Below are positions 11,403 through 24,717 of a DNA stretch of 64,000 nucleotides, piece by piece. Below the pieces are notes generated by a model. That model searched no databases and had not been told where the DNA came from. It worked only from the letters and a program-made list of their open reading frames with translations. Position numbers and translations under genes: made by a program. Position 1 is the stretch's first letter, and every line of letters starts with the position of its first letter. This DNA comes from Copromyces sp. CBS 386.78 (lineage: Eukaryota > Ascomycota > Sordariomycetes > Sordariales > Sordariaceae): positions 62,001 to 126,000 of the forward strand of contig MU839167.1 in assembly GCA_030685235.1 (NCBI GenBank), given 5' to 3'.

Positions 11403-13299
11403 TAAATATAATATCGATTTTATTTATATAATAAATTCTTTGTCCTTTAAATTCGCTTACTCCCCTACGCCCCCCTCTTCCCTAGCGTCCGAATTCTAAG
11501 CCCTTATTTAAGTATTAATTTCTAACCCCGCCTTTAATTTTCTTCCCGGCTAATAAATCCTTTTTATTTTTATATTTGCCTCCCTTTCTTTCTACTAATT
11601 ATATTAATTAGTACTATTTATTATATTCCTTACTTTTACTATAGTTTGAAATTTACTAATTATATTTATAATACCCCGTTTTTTAATATAGTTATATTCT
11701 GTACGCTCTTCGTAGAATATATTTATTATGTTAATATTAAGAGTAAATTTCCTCCCGCGGTTTTCTTTTCATTTTCTTTTTTAATATTTTTTAAAACGCC
11801 AGTAAATAAAGCGCTATTTATCCTATTATTAATATAAAATATATATTAAATATTCTATTAGGTTGTTACAATAAGTGTAATGCCGTTTAAACTATAGTTA
11901 TTACTTTATCCCGCTTTTAAAGTAATATTAGTCCTTTAGTTCGTTATCTCTATAGCGCTTATATTGACTTCTTTAAAGACGTACGTAAGCGCTTAACCGT
12001 AAATAGCTTCTTATACGACCTTAATATCCTTCTTCGCTATTAGAATATAAAGGTTGAAGATTATTAATATAAGGGATATTGCGAAATATTCTTAATTAAT
12101 CTTCCTACTATTTTTATTTTCGGTTTTAGTAGAAAAGGTACTAATATTAATTCCCCGATAATAGTTAATAGCCCTATCGGTCCTTTTCTAATTAATAAAG
12201 GTTAGGTTTAGTAGCGCCGCGAGGTTATTAGGAATTAGGAGTTAATATTTAATATATTCCGCGAACTCTTCGCTTACGAGGAATATTAGTTAATTATTTT
12301 AATATTACTTTTATAATTAGGTAATTATTATAATTAGTATAATTTAATTCCTCTTCTTCCTATTTTTCTTATATTCTTTTATTTTAATATTATAATTAAA
12401 TATATTTACGAATACCGTGCGAATTTATTACGTTATTCTCTTTCTAATTCGATTATTAAACGGTATTCGTTTAGTCTATTAAATTATAATATTTATAAAA
12501 GGATTTTCTTAGTTTGGGTTTTATCGTTTAAATAAATTTAGAATTTTTCTTTCATTTATAGTTAGTCGGTTATTATTATCTAATAGTCGGCTATCCTTAA
12601 ATAGTTTAAGACGATATATGCGAAAGTTTCTTTGTTTATACTATAAGAATAAATTAGCGTTATAATATCCGGAACTTTCTTTTAAAAGAAGAAGGACCGG
12701 AAACTTATAACTTCCGGCCTTATTTAAGTAAGAAGGGAATTCTTCGTTTTAAATAATAAGTACTATTCGTTATCGTCCTCCGGTTATTAAATTTCCTTTT
12801 TTTTTTCGTTTTATACCGATTATATACCGTTTTATAATATTATTACTAAATTTTAAATTAAAGTTGGCGATAGTAAATTCGTACTATTGGCCTAATTTAA
12901 TTACTATTACTACTAATTAATAATTATAATACGATATTTATTCTCTTATTATTGCCTCTTCTAATTACCCTTTATAATTTATAATAATTAGTTTTAATAT
13001 TTATAATAAGGGCGGTTACACCCTTATTACCGGGGGCGGATTTATTATAATCGTTAGAAATTTCTTTATTAATATTTATTCTTTAGCTTATTTAGCTTTA
13101 ATAATACCGCTTTTTAATCTATTAGCAGGTAGCCGACTTTTTATTCTCCTTATTTAAATATAATTAACTATTTAAATTATAATTTTTCGGACGAATTTTA
13201 TTTAATTCGTACGGGCGAACCTTTTTTCGAAGGCCCTAATTCGTTTATTAAAGTAAAGGTTGAATAATGGATAAAAAGTTTCCGTTTTTAAATTCTTTA

Positions 13300-15700
13300 T
13301 TAATATAGTTTTATATACCCTAGCAATAATTTTTAAATATTTAATTTAATATTTAACTAGCTTAATTACTATCCTTCGTAGTTTATTATAGACTTCGGTC
13401 GGTTAATAGAAAACTAATGTTTTATATATAATTGCGCTCCGAATATACTTAATATAAATTTCCTTCGTTCGCGTAAAAAAGTAACCCCAAATTTTCGCTA
13501 CTAATTATATTAGTATATTTATTTACGTAAATTTTTTTTTTTTTACTATTTCTACGTATATTCGGTAATTAAATTTCCGATTTAATTAAATTCTAAGGAA
13601 TTTAATCGATTCCGTTAATTTAAATATAATTCTTTTAATTTAAAGAATTTCTATTTTTAATTCCTTTATCTACGTAAAATATATAAATTCCGTTTTATTT
13701 ATTTTAAATTTTATTCTTCTTTTAATTACTTAATTCGAGTAGATGTTTTATATTATTTAGAACGTTCGATGATTTTCTTTAGTAATTTTAACTATTATAA
13801 TAATATTAATATTATTAGCGAAACCGATAGTAATTATATTTTAGATAATTGTTAATTTATAATATAATAGGGTAATAAAGAGAATAAAAAAGATTAGTAA
13901 GAGGGGGGAACTTTATAATATACTTATTACGATATTATAAGGTTAAGAGGTTTCGTCGTTGAAGAAAAGAGAATTTTTTCTTCTAGTAATAAAATTATTA
14001 ATTTATTAGAAGATTTATTTTAGGAATTATATTTCCTATAACGTATATAAGAATTATTTATAATTGACTCTATTAAATACGCCCTTTAAATTGAGGAATA
14101 TAAGAGATATTATAGCTTTAAGTTTTTATATTATATAAATTGTATTAATAATTATTTAAACGGTGAATTTAATTAAACGGTTTACTTAGTTATTTATTTA
14201 GCCTTCCGGGAGGAGATTATATTTTTTTACTATTTGTATTAACCTCTTAGCTATAAAGGTTTCGAAGATTTTTCTAATGTTATTTAGAAGCGATATAGGT
14301 TATTATACTCCGGTTAATTTTTGCTATTTAGCGCTTTTTCTAAATTGTTTAAAAATAATTATTTTCGTATTCTTAAATTATTAAGGGAAGTATTTAAATT
14401 GGAGGTTCGCTATAGCGAAAGCTGTTATCGTTTGCTTAAATAATTCTTTATATATTTTTAGAAATTTATTTAAAAATTAATCGATACCCGGTACTTTATT
14501 AAGCATTATTTTCGAAAGGATTTCCCGGATATTTTCCTTAGTAATTAAATTATTAATAAATATTAGGGTATTGCCGTTTAATAATTAAATTTAATTTAAT
14601 AGATAATTTATTAAAACTTTTATTTTTAGGAAGAAATAGTTAATAAAAATATTTGCTTTACTATTATAATTTTCGATTTTATTCGCTTATTTATTTTATT
14701 TAAAGGGTAGTAATTTTAGTAGATTTATTAAGTAATAACTTTGTATTTTAATTTACTTCTTTAATAATTAAAGTTTATTCGGGTTTTTTAATGCGTTTAT
14801 AATATAGTTACATTATTTTACTCTTTAAATTTTCGTAATAAATTTCTTTTTTTTTATCGGCGCTTCTATAAATTTTTTCTAATTTAAAGGCGTTTAATTC
14901 TTAAATTAAATTTACTATTTCCGCTGTACTTCTTTCGTTATTATTTTATATTTTAAATTCTATTAGTCCGCTAATTTTTTCCGACTTTTCTTTCGGTATA
15001 AAACGAATTCCTCTATAATATTAATAAATTCGCCGTTAAATTTATTAAATTTTAATTCGAATTCTTCTACCGTTTTAATCCCTTTTAAGATTAATATTCT
15101 TTTTTCCGCCGCTTTCCGTACTTTCTTTGCGTCTATTAAATTTTAATTAAATTTTTCTTCTATTTTTATTTTTTTATTTCTTTTTCCTATTTAGATTTAA
15201 ATTTTTTAAGGGTAGTAGTCCGAGCCCGTTTGCCCGTACTATTATATTTTTTAATATTGGGCTTCGATACTTTATAAAATTTATATATAATCGATTATCT
15301 TATTTTTCTTTCTTCTAATTATATTTCCGAATTTCATTAATTCCTTACGGGGGGTAATAAAATTAAACTTCTATTACTATACTTATTTAAATAATTTTAT
15401 AGTATTCAAATTAATTTTATTTTTTAAATTTTAATTAAGGTAATAGAAGTTATAATCCCCTACGGCTATATATTAATTAATGAAGGGTTTCTTTTTAAAG
15501 AATTTAAAGAGGGAAGACTTTTATTAATATTTTAATATACTTTAAAAGAAAATAAAGGTGTAAATAGAATAAATAATTATTAATTTTCGTAAATTTTTTA
15601 ATATTACCGTAGTTTAATTTTTTCTAATTTAGAAGTTTAAATCCTTTAAATTCTATTTCTTATTTATATAAATTATTATTTTACCCTTTTCTAAATAATC
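13300..15700 (-). pseudogene. LINE A ORF2: endonuclease and reverse transcriptase, RIP-destroyed
   Basis: On the minus strand the endonuclease motif reads AVGDYNFYYLN near 15450 (usual GDFNxHHxxW). The RT catalytic box reads FANNINI near 13820, where the family has FADDTNI. Both catalytic Asp are thus Asn, as expected from GAC/GAT to AAC/AAT. The GVPQGSPL box lies near 13895-13925, also mutated. Stops occur every few tens of codons. Boundaries are approximate and copied from the better preserved copies B and C. Confidence 0.75.
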
Positions 15701-17645
15701 GATACTATAATATTTACCGCCCTTCGGCCGGTAAATATCCTTATTTAAATTCTTACCCGGCTTTTAAATTACTATAATATTATAGGTTTCCTCTTATTCG
15801 AATAGCGTTTTCCTTTTTTCGTACGATTTTCCTATATTTTAATAGAATATTTTTAATTAAATTATTAATTACTTTATAAGAAGCTTCCTTCTAATCTAAT
15901 AATAGGTTAAGGGGGTATTATTTCTTTAGAAATAATAGTAATAACCGAAGGCGTAGTAGCGATAAAACTAGTACGGATACGGTCGCTTATATTTTAAGAA
16001 CGGGTATAAATATTTATTAAATTTATATTTACGGGTTTTAGCCGAGAATTACTTCTAATTTTCTTAAGGCGGCCTCTTTTTCTTCTTCTTATAAATAATT
16101 TCTCTAAAGTCGTAATTAAACAGGAATTAGGGGGGGTATTAGGGATTATAACGTTTTCTCCTAGCTCTATCGTTAATTTTAATATTAATTTAATTAGTCC
16201 TTTATAAATAATAAAATTACAAAGTTTTTCGGTATAATCGATAAATATTTTTACGTAGGCTATTCTTACAAATAGGCACTTCTTTTTATTAAAGGTAAAA
16301 TACTTTAACTTCCTATATAATTTATAAAAGATTAAAGAATTATTTTTATTTAAAGGGTAATTTTCTTTTTTTATACGTAGCCCTTTATATTTAATTTTAT
16401 TATAATAGTTATAAGCGTCCTTTTAATAATAAAATTTCGTTATATATCCGAAATATTAATATTTAAAATATTATTAGGCGGAAACTATAATTTAAAATAG
16501 TTTATATATATATACGCCGCTATTTTAAAGGAAAAAATTCTTTTAAAGGAAAATTATAGCCTTTATAATTACAATTTCTATTAAGAATATTCTTCTTTCC
16601 TCCCTTTCGTATTTCTTTTAAAATTTAGCCCGAATAATTTCCGCTTCTTTATTCTTCGCTTTTATTTCTTATATAACCGATTCGGATTATTTTACGTCGA
16701 TACTAGCTTATAAAATTCCTTTAATTAAAACGGCTATAGTACTTGAAGATATAATAACTTTTTTTCTAAAAACCGTTTTAATTTAAATTTAATACTTTTA
16801 ATACTAATCCTTAATTAGTTCGTTAAAAATAATTATATAATTTCCGTTCGTTATTATTTTAATAATTATACAAACTATTTTATATAAATTCTCCTTTAAA
16901 ATACTTTCAATAACCTATTTTATATTATCGTTCGAGCGTATAGTAAATTCGGCGGTAATTAAAACCCCTTTAATAGTAAATTAGCGTTCGTAATTAGAAG
17001 GGATAAACTTTTTAATAATAATAGTAAATAAATAGTAGAAAGTAGTATTAACCCTATTTAACAATTTCCGAATAATATTAATTTATTTCTTCGGCGCTTC
17101 TTAAGCGTTTTTCTTTATTTCCTTCGAAATAATTTTTTTAAAATCATTAATATCCTTTTTAATAATAAATTAAGTTTCGGCAACCTTATTTACTTTAGGT
17201 ATTTTAGACTTACTTTTCTTTATAAAAAATTTTATAAATTTAAAAAGGAATTTTCGAACTTAATAATAATCGTCGGTCGATATAGTAGTGTAGTCCGTAG
17301 TTTTATTCGCTATAGTAATAAATTTCTTTATAATTTTATTATCTTCTTCCGTCTTTTCCGAAGTTTTTATAATAAATACGGCGTCGGGGTTATTATATTT
17401 TAAAATACCTCCGAAAGGGTTATAAACGCTATTTTCGAACCTACTCGCACTTTTATTAATCGTTATCGGTAGCGACGGCTCAACGCTATTGCTATAATCG
17501 TTGTAGGATATTGCGGAGGGGGTAAATAACCCTCCTAAGTCGATTGCCGTTATCGGTTTTCATTTTAGAGCACTTCCTAACCAGAAATCGGCGTTTCCGG
17601 TTTCAGCGTCGTATTTTTATTATTGTATTCAGGTACGGGTTTATA

Positions 17646-19546
17646 TTATATAATTCGAATAATTTAAGTAATTAAGGTCCCGAGATAGCTTCCCAGCGAA
17701 TAAAGGATAACTTCCCAGCGAATAAAGAATAATAGGAGTCCCAAGGGCGGTAACCCCTAATTAACGTCGTTAAATTATAAATTCGTTATACTTTAAATAT
17801 TTTATAATTTAATTAATAACCGTTAAGCCTATTAAAAATATATAGATAGTATATATTTAATTTAAATAAATTAATTCTTTAATATATATTAATATTCTTA
17901 CCCGTATATTTCGTACTTTCTTTAATTTAATCCGTTAATTATCCGTATTATTATTCGCTTATTTTCGTAAAGTTTATTTATATATTTATCCTTTATTAAT
18001 ATCGTTTATTAAATAAAACGGTATTTCGGGAGAACGGTAATAATTTAATTAACCAATTTTAAAATAATAAAAAGAATATAAATATTTTTATATTATTACT
18101 ATATTATTTTTAATATATTTATCATAATTATATTATTATATTATTATTATATATAATTAGGAAAAAAAAAATTATTAAATAACTAATATATATTTAAGCC
18201 GGAGCCTAACTTTAAAATTCTAAAGCTTCGTCTTCGGCCTTATATATATATAAACGCTCTATAATCTCCTAAATATCCCGTATTAAATCCCGGAATTACT
18301 CATACTCCTTTACAATATTAGTATTAGTAAAGAATATTAAATTATTGTTATTTCCGAATTAATTTTATATATTATTATTTTCTATCGATATTAATATTAT
18401 TTATTAAATAAATATTAAAAGATTGCCTACTAAGGGTAAATTCTCCGCCGCCTAATAAATAGCTAACTAAGCCGTATTCTATTCTTTATTAGGGTTAACG
18501 AAAACGGCTTAAATTTGCGCTATATATAATAAAAAGTTCGGAGCTCGACGGTAAACGATTTTACCGGTTTAACAATTAATATAAACCCTAGCAGCCGGCT
18601 TATTATAATTTTAGCCTATTTTTACGTAATATACGTATATTTATTATATTAGAATCCTATTATATATATAAATTTCGTTAAATATATATAAATATATATT
18701 AATATTAATTAAAAAATAATAATATTTATAAAAGTAATAAAATTACTATTAACGGCGATAGGAAGGGTACGAATTAATATATAATTCTATTTAAATAATT
18801 CTATTAATATATACGTAAAATAATTACTAAATATAGATAATATTTACGGCTATTATAATTAGAATAATAATAATATTATTTAACTTTTAGAAGAATTAGC
18901 GGCGGTAGTACTAATTAACCGTAATATTATATAGGGTATAGCGACAATTCTCTTCTATTTAATATTATTCGATTATTTATAGGCCGGGTAAGTGGCCGCG
19001 GTAGGGCGTAAAAAGTAATTCTATTTTAATTTTATTATTAATTTAATTATAATTAATATTTAATAATTCGAATAATAGTTAATTATTTACTATTTCTTAA
19101 ATACCGATCAAAAAAAAAAAAAAAAAAACGGAAAGTAAGCGGGCAGCCGAATTAATATAGGGGCCGAAAGGTAAATAGAATGAAAAAAAGAAATAGAGGC
19201 CGGATAGTATAAAGTAATTAATATAAAGGTTAATAATATTAATATTTAAAAAAAAAAAAAAGAAGAAAAGGAAAGGAAGCTAAGAAAGTTTAAAAGAATT
19301 TACTTAATTTTATTTATAAATAACGCGCCGGTAAAGTAATTATTACTACTTTTAAATAAAATCGTAATATTAATTTAAATAATTATAATATTCACTTTTA
19401 ATTAGTTAGCCGGTCTACCAAACTTTTACCCTATTAATCTAAGCTAATATATTCTTTTAAATTTTTTAATACTAATTTCCAATTAGTTTATTATTATTAT
19501 TAAATCTATACCGGCCTAATAAAATTCTAAATTTTAATTATTATTT
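17646..19546. other. RIP-type AT-rich DNA, possibly the 5' part of the Helitron
   Basis: No protein could be recognised on either strand. CCCAGCGAATAAAG occurs twice (about 17692 and 17714). The word TCCCAAGGGCGGTAACCCCT at 17739 is a mutated copy of the GC-rich motif at 9064. It begins with TC, as Helitron 5' ends do. Poly-A tracts lie at 19110-19128 and 19246-19262. Everything else is CpA/TpG-depleted. Confidence 0.4.
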
Positions 19547-19554
19547 AATTTTTA

Positions 19555-19972
19555 GAGGAGGACAACTCGTACTGTGATAAATGTCAAAACCCACTGTAGA
19601 GAAAATCTTCAACATTTAAAAAAAGGAAATTCCCTAAGGGGTATTATAGTGAAAATAGTATGTACGAGACCGTTGAATTTTGCTCTATTTCCTAAGTCTC
19701 TTGCACCCCTCACAAGTATCCGGACTGTTACAAAAATATCAAAGTTTCCTATTTTCCCCCTAAAATACCTCCAAAAGAGTGTTTCTCAGGCTTGCAGGCT
19801 TTATACTAGGCTGAAGCGTACAAGAAGGGTATTGAAAAAATCAGCAAAATTCTAGCTTTATAACAGTACCAAGAAGGGCTCCTAAAGCCATCTAGCACCT
19901 AATTTATCTTACATTTGCCTTTTTTCATTACAGTGGGTTTTGACATTCATTACAGTACGAGTTGTCGTCCTC
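19555..19972. mobile_element. MITE of 418 bp with 8-bp target duplication, nearly free of RIP
   Basis: The inverted ends (GAGGAGGACAACTCGTACTG at 19555 and its counterpart ending at 19972) match over about 40 bp with few differences. Flanks are AATTTTTA on both sides (19547-19554 and 19973-19980), an 8-bp duplication pointing to a hAT-type transposase acting in trans. The interior has normal CA/TG content and holds a chance open frame (19574-19855) without family resemblance. Its clean sequence contrasts sharply with the DNA around it, so it inserted late or escaped RIP because it is short. Confidence 0.88.
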
Positions 19973-19980
19973 AATTTTTA

Positions 19981-21780
19981 CTAATATTATATCCCTTTAT
20001 CTATTATTCTACCTATTAAATATTAATACTATATTATAATAATATCCTACATTTAATAAAAATAATTATTATTATATATATTTTAAATATTCTTATAAAT
20101 TAAATTTAATATTATATTATATATATATAGTAATACCTCAATTCGTAATTATATTTTATATTTTTTCACTATTAATCGTTTATTATATTTATACTTTATT
20201 ATAATCCCTTTACTTCCCTTTTACTATTATATATTTATAGCATATATTATCCTACGACTTTTAATAATTATTATTAATTTCTTATACTACTAGCGTTTTA
20301 TATAAATTTTAAAAATTTAAATCCCCCCTTCTTAAATTTCGTATTTAATATATTTTACCGTCTATAATACTAAACCTCACCTAATAATTTATTATAATAT
20401 CCGATATTTAAAATAATATTAGCTATAAATATTATAATTTCCGCTTCTAATAATAATATTCTTTTGCGGGATCCGGATTTTAATCCTCCTCCGCTACTAC
20501 ATTAATAACCTTAACCTTTTCCTACATCCGGCTAATAACCTACTAAAAAATATTATTCTTATAATATAAAATTGCCGTTAATATTATTTATTTATAAACG
20601 TTTTCCTTCTAAATAAATATAAAATTACAACTAATATTGGAATAAGCGTTTTAAAAGTATATATTAATTATATTCTTTATTTCTTAATTTCAATCCGCTT
20701 ACTTATAATAATATAAATTACTATTTCATATTATAATTTCTAGACTATAGTTTAAAATACTATTTATATAATCTCTTTTACTTTTAAAAATATTAATAAG
20801 CGTACTCTTAGCCGAGCCGAATTTTCTTCTTCCGAAAACGATTATTTTAATACTAGTATTTAAACCTTACTCGGCTAATTTAACCCGTTTTCTCCTAAAC
20901 GTAATATTCAATTTATTATTCCCAATTTTACGCCGCCTATTATTAATCTCTTTCTTACCCGCTAATTTAAATCTAATTTAATAGCTATAATTTTATAATA
21001 ATATAGTACTATCCTTAATTTTACCTAAATTTAAAATTATCCGTCGGGTTCTATTTAAAATTATAATTATTCCCCGGGTTTTATTTAATCGGTATACCCG
21101 TATAATCTTTTAATTTAATTCTATTTTTTATTAATACTATTATTTAATTATATTTATTAATCGGCGATAAATTATAATTAATACTAGAATTTATATTTTT
21201 AATATTAAGTACTTTTTTATAATTAATAATTCATTATATATTTTCTACCTATTATTCCGGACTATTAAAACCCGTCCTTTAATTATATTTAACTGCTATT
21301 CATTTATCTTCTTCAACTTATTACTTATCTTTCGCAACCCTTTACTAATTATATTAAATATTCCGTTCGTTTAGAAGATTCGCTTTTATTTTCGGGTCGT
21401 TTAATTATTTCTCTTACTATTTTTATTAAATTTTAAACTTTTATAAATCTTTCCCTTATACTAATTTATCTTCCTTAATTATTATATTAACTAATTTCGG
21501 TATTTATTTATCTTCCTTCGGTTTAAATATTATTTATTCGCTCTTCGCTACTTATTTTCCAACCTATATTATTTTAATTTATACCTCGTCCGGTAATTCG
21601 CTTTCTTCAATATAGTTAAAATTTTTAGAATATTATTATTATAGTTTAAACTTATAAAGAATAAATTAAAATCCATTATTAATACTATATTTAAAAGTAT
21701 AATATTATAAATATATTTCCTACTCCTTCTTTTAATTCTCTTTAATAGAAATATTACAATATATACCTAAATTAAAATTA
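19981..21780 (+). other. RIP-type AT-rich DNA, probable upstream part of the Helitron
   Basis: No domain could be read. The plus strand looks slightly coding-like, with CCT/CTT/TCC codons surviving where CpA is gone. Stops are too dense to name a product. It is continuous with the better preserved Helitron sequence that follows. Confidence 0.3.
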
Positions 21781-22327
21781 ACCCCCTCGTATTACCGGTA
21801 CTCCTAGCGACCCGGATAATAGTAATAATTTAAATAACGACAATAGTAATAATAATTTTAGCAATCTTAACGCGCTATTAGGTAATTAAAATCCATATTT
21901 CATTTATTATGCTTATATAAATATATATAGCCGCTCTTATTAAAATTCTATTAATAAGCTTTATAATTTTTATATTAATTTTTTTTACTATTTAATCGGC
22001 TATATATATATTATTACTAGTCGTTCCCTATTGAAGAATTTTATATTAAAACCGGTATTAAATTAGACTATTATTTCGGTTATACTACCCTATCCGACCC
22101 CAATAGGTATTTAAATTCGTCTTTTAATCTTATTATAAATCTTTTATTTACTAATAATCTTGCCTATTTTATATTATCTACTTTAAGAGCGGCTCCGTCT
22201 AATACTTTACTTCCTCTTCTTCCTACCGAATAAAATCCTCCTCTTTTTCTAGGTAGCGTTAACGCTAACTATAAGCCGTTTACCCCGGACCCTATTTATA
22301 ATAATCCCTAAAATTTTCCTAATCCAA
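21781..22327 (+). pseudogene. Helitron polyprotein, N-terminal region (fragment)
   Basis: The plus strand encodes an Asn/Ser-rich stretch (GTPSDPDNSNNLNNDNSNNN near 21790). A longer readable block follows (LDYYFGYTTLSDPNRYL, then RAAPSNTLLPLLPTE) ending in VNANYKPFTPDP just before a MITE. I do not recognise a named domain. Assignment to the Helitron rests on strand and continuity with the DUF6570-like and Rep regions across the MITE. Confidence 0.5.
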
Positions 22328-22337
22328 TATTAATATA

Positions 22338-22753
22338 AGCAACTCTACTCGCACCGTAGGAAAACTCTATTCGGACCGTAAATAAAATTTAAACTCCTAG
22401 GTTTATTTCGGTAAAGATAAAGCATATAAGGATAAAAGTAGGACTAAAACACTTCTTGAATTTTAATAGATTTTTCAATCCATTCTAGGCCCTTTGCCGC
22501 TCCTAAATCGGCGAGGTTTATCTCATATTCAACTGTATTAGTTTTAAATTTTAATACTTTTAAGTATCTTCGAATTTGATACTTTATATACGTCGTATAC
22601 AAGTGATATAAGGCTTGGGAAATAAAGGAAAAAATAAGAAAAAATCCAGGCTAATATACGTACTTAAAACCTCTTTACTCATAGAGAAACTTTAAACTTT
22701 CTTTTCTTGCTACGGTCCGAATAGAGTTTTCCAACGGTGCGAGTAGAGTCGCT
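22338..22753. mobile_element. MITE inserted in the Helitron, related to the one in LINE A
   Basis: Inverted ends of about 43 bp (AGCAACTCTACTCGCACCGT at 22338 and its inverse ending at 22753) enclose 416 bp. The direct repeat TATTAATATA flanks it (22328-22337 and 22754-22763). The extra AT-rich bases make it impossible to say whether the true duplication is 8 or 10 bp. Inner arm sequence (AAAACTCTATTCGGAC) is shared with the 10977-11402 element, so both belong to one family with partly diverged ends. There is no coding capacity, and the interior is only lightly mutated. Confidence 0.85.
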
Positions 22754-22763
22754 TATTAATATA

Positions 22764-24709
22764 ATCGGACCTTCCTACTATATATATATTCTAAGAATCT
22801 TTAATAATTAATATTAAGTCGGAATATTTATATTACTAAGAATTTTAATTTAGTAAACGTTTAAATAATAATAGTATATATTCTTCTTATTAAATTAAAA
22901 ACGCTAACTGGCTTCCTAAGTAGCCTTTTTTCTTCAATTGCAAAAACGCCCTTAATTTCGGTATAATTCTAAAATATTTCCTAAGGTTAATAAAGGTTAA
23001 AAAAATATTTATTATTCGTATTTACTATATTATTTATATTTAAATTTATTAGGGCGTTTAATATTATTTTCATAATTATATTATTAGCTTTTTATAAAAT
23101 ACTAAATTAATATATTTTTAACTTCCTTTCCTACCCTACAATTTAGAAATTATTATTCTTCGACCTATTAATACCGAAGAAAATACTTATATTATTAATT
23201 AATTCCGTTATCGTTTTTAAGTCTATTAAAATAAAATTCGTATTTAATTATAATATTTACGCCTCTATTATCCTAATTATTAAAATATTATTATTAACGA
23301 AGATTATTTTAATTAATTGCCTAAGGGCGGTAATATTTATAAGTATTTCTATACGTAGGATATTAAAGCGGTTCCGGTTAACGCTAATACTAATAATATA
23401 AATAACGAATTCGATAACTAATTTAACAATATTAAAATTAAGAATATTAATAACTATACCGTCCCTAATTTTATTACCGATTAAACGCTTTTCAACTAAT
23501 TCTACAATTAACTTTTAAATTAATCTTCCTAGGCCGATATTCCGCTCTAGCCCGTTACTTCTTATATTACTATTGTCCCTTCTAATATATTCAAAAACCC
23601 TTTTACTATTTTTATAACGTTATCTGATACTATTAATATAAACCTTTCAAAGCTTTATTCTTCCTCTTATTCTTTAAATTTTTATTACCCCCCTTCTAAT
23701 TTATTAAATCCTCTTACGTCCGGCGGCCTTTCGGCTCCTATTCCCTCCCGGCATACCCCGTTTTAAATAGTACCTTTCTTATTTATTCCGTCTCCTTATA
23801 TATAATATTTAAATCTTCCTAAATTATATTATACTCCTATTAACGAATTTAATAAAGGATAACTTCTCTTTTTATAAGCTTTTCCTATTTTATATCCATA
23901 TAAGGCAATTAATTAAATAGCACCCCGTAAGCGAAATATTAATTTCGTCTAATATTTTAAATACGTTTTATATTAGAAGGATGACTATTTTACTTAATAT
24001 CCTCAATTTATTTTTATTACCTTTAATATTTTAATATATTATAAAACTTATTAAAAAAGTATTTACTACGTTAAATACTAAGAATTTCGTAAGGATAATA
24101 TTAATTTTCACAACTTAGGAATTTTTAAAAATTTAATCGAATTTTTATAATAAAATTCCCTTCGCGCTTTCGGTTTAATTAATTCTATTATTAAATTTAT
24201 AAAAGACTTATTTAATATTCGTACGTTCTAAATCTAATATAACTATAAATTTAACGCTTATATTCGAACTTTCGAAATACCTACCCTTTTTATAATATTT
24301 AATATTACTAATAATTATTAAGATAATTTCGCTCGCCTTATACTTAATTATAATAAATAATTTTCGCTTCCTAATAGTAACGCCCGTATTCGTATATTTT
24401 ATTAAAATATTATATCTAATCCTTATATTACTACCTACTACTTTATTAATAAATTCGCTTTATTCCGGCAATATATCCTTATTCTTAAATTCAGTATTAT
24501 AAATTATTAAAACCGCCTTAAATTCTAATATTATAATACTAACTATAAATATAATATTTACTAAATTAATAGGCTCCGGACTTTTAATTTTAAATTTAAA
24601 GAAGACCGTTAGGAATTCGCTCGTTTATAAGGTTATTATATTATAACTTTTAATTTAAAGCCTAATAAAAATTAAAATTAATATAATACGAACGTTTTAT
24701 ATTCAGTAT
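22764..24709 (+). pseudogene. Helitron polyprotein: DUF6570-like region and start of Rep domain
   Basis: Read on the plus strand through many TAA/TAG codons. Residues resembling the Helitron-associated DUF6570 region appear near 22900-23320 (LPFLPYNLEIIILRP, FRYRF, then LRLYYPNYQNIIINED with a Q-to-stop). The Rep (rolling-circle nuclease) domain begins near 24270 with FEIPTLFIIFNIT, matching the family's LGxPTLFxTxS. It continues to a block near 24500 (NRLKFQYYNTNYKYNIYWI, stops read as Q/W) matching the FEWQxRGSxHxHG metal-binding motif, where the His pair is now Tyr. The next part is beyond the 24718-25637 insertion. Family assignment is solid from motif order; the protein is dead. Confidence 0.8.
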
Positions 24710-24717
24710 TTAATAAT

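Larger units (their letters stand above)
10407..17630 (-). mobile_element. LINE copy A (Tad1-like non-LTR retrotransposon), full length, RIP-inactivated
   Basis: The sense strand is minus: the 5' end lies near 17614 (CGACGCTGAAACCGG) and the 3' end, with a short ATT tail, near 10407. It is flanked by AGGTACGGGTTTATA at 10392-10406 and 17631-17645, a 15-bp target duplication. The next outer bases differ by one C/T transition. Two further copies (25842-32624 and 44584-51361) share both ends. Each spans about 6.8 kb; copy A is longer because it contains a 426-bp MITE. Order on the sense strand is ORF1 with degraded zinc knuckles, endonuclease (GDYN near 15450), then RT. No long open frame remains. 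Confidence 0.9.

Noticed and set aside
19574..19855. 93-codon open frame
   Set aside because: It lies entirely inside a 418-bp MITE between its inverted repeats and resembles no protein family.
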